This document shows positions 33,996 through 34,334 of a stretch of DNA of 34,334 nucleotides, piece after piece (the first letter of the stretch is position 1; the number at the start of each line of letters is the position of its first letter). The notes below the pieces were generated by a model. It was not told the origin of the DNA, made no database searches, and saw nothing but the letters and a program-made list of their open reading frames with translations. The DNA is from Chloroflexota bacterium (lineage in GTDB: Bacteria > Chloroflexota > Anaerolineae > Anaerolineales > UBA11858), in the NCBI GenBank assembly GCA_003648195.1, contig QMOK01000004.1:1-34334 (forward strand), read 5' to 3'. The position numbers were made by a program, and so were the translations under genes.

Positions 33996-34156
33996 GTGGT
34001 AGCTCTCAAGTAAGTGACGCGCTTGTCACTGCGAGCGGAGTTTACGGAGCGTGGCAGTCTCCGGCACCACAAGGGAGATTGCTTACTCAAGAGTATGCTT
34101 CGCTATCGGCAAAAAACGCCTCGCAATGACAGTACCATCACTTACTTAAATACCAC
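33996..34156. repeat. Dispersed palindromic element (CATTGCGAG-type)
   Basis: Nested inverted repeats: GTGGTA/TACCAC, AAGTAAGTGA/TCACTTACTT, GTCACTGCGAG/CTCGCAATGAC. Confidence 0.7.
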
Positions 34157-34250
34157 TACTAGGTTTTGAATGAACGGTTCTTCAGAAAATAGCGGGGTTG
34201 CACTTAACAAAGGTAATTATTCACTCCCCTCCCGCAAATGTTCAATGACG

Positions 34251-34334
34251 TGTCATTCTGAGAGCGTTTTTCTCGAAGAATCTCCTATGTTTACGAGAGG
34301 GAGACTCTTCGTTCACTAATCTTAGCTCCGCTAA
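34251..34334. repeat. Dispersed GTCATTCTGAG-type element, truncated by window end
   Basis: TGTCATTCTGAGAGCG...TCGAAGAATCTCC, the familiar environmental-bacterial repeat style. Confidence 0.5.

Overview
The window looks like a chromosomal segment of an anaerobic bacterium, probably a Chloroflexota/Anaerolineae relative (taxonomy is an inference from gene content and style). It has four parts. (1) ABC transporter genes (1-1181) are followed by a three-cassette, four-attC integron-type array with no integrase in view (about 1220-4001, CALIN-like). Each cassette's first bases are the reverse complement of the R'' box of its own downstream attC. (2) A forward redox operon carries a 1590-aa HdrA / GltD(NfnB)-like / HdrA fusion, an MvhD gene interrupted by an in-frame TGA at a conserved Cys (candidate selenoprotein with a bSECIS-like hairpin), a decayed second mvhD fragment, metV, metF and an HdrC-HdrB fusion. 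A promoter and a 200-nt structured leader precede it. (3) A forward hydrogenase locus follows: DRTGG protein, CBS-HATPase protein, four hydrogenase subunits of sulfhydrogenase/group 3 type, a maturation protease, a response regulator and a GAF histidine kinase. A convergent reverse operon encodes a full Flx-Hdr set. (4) The rest is a tRNA-Met(CAT), a large secreted GH13 amylase-type enzyme with a membrane anchor (reverse), and dispersed palindromic repeats at the right edge. All product names come from reading motifs by eye; no searches were run.
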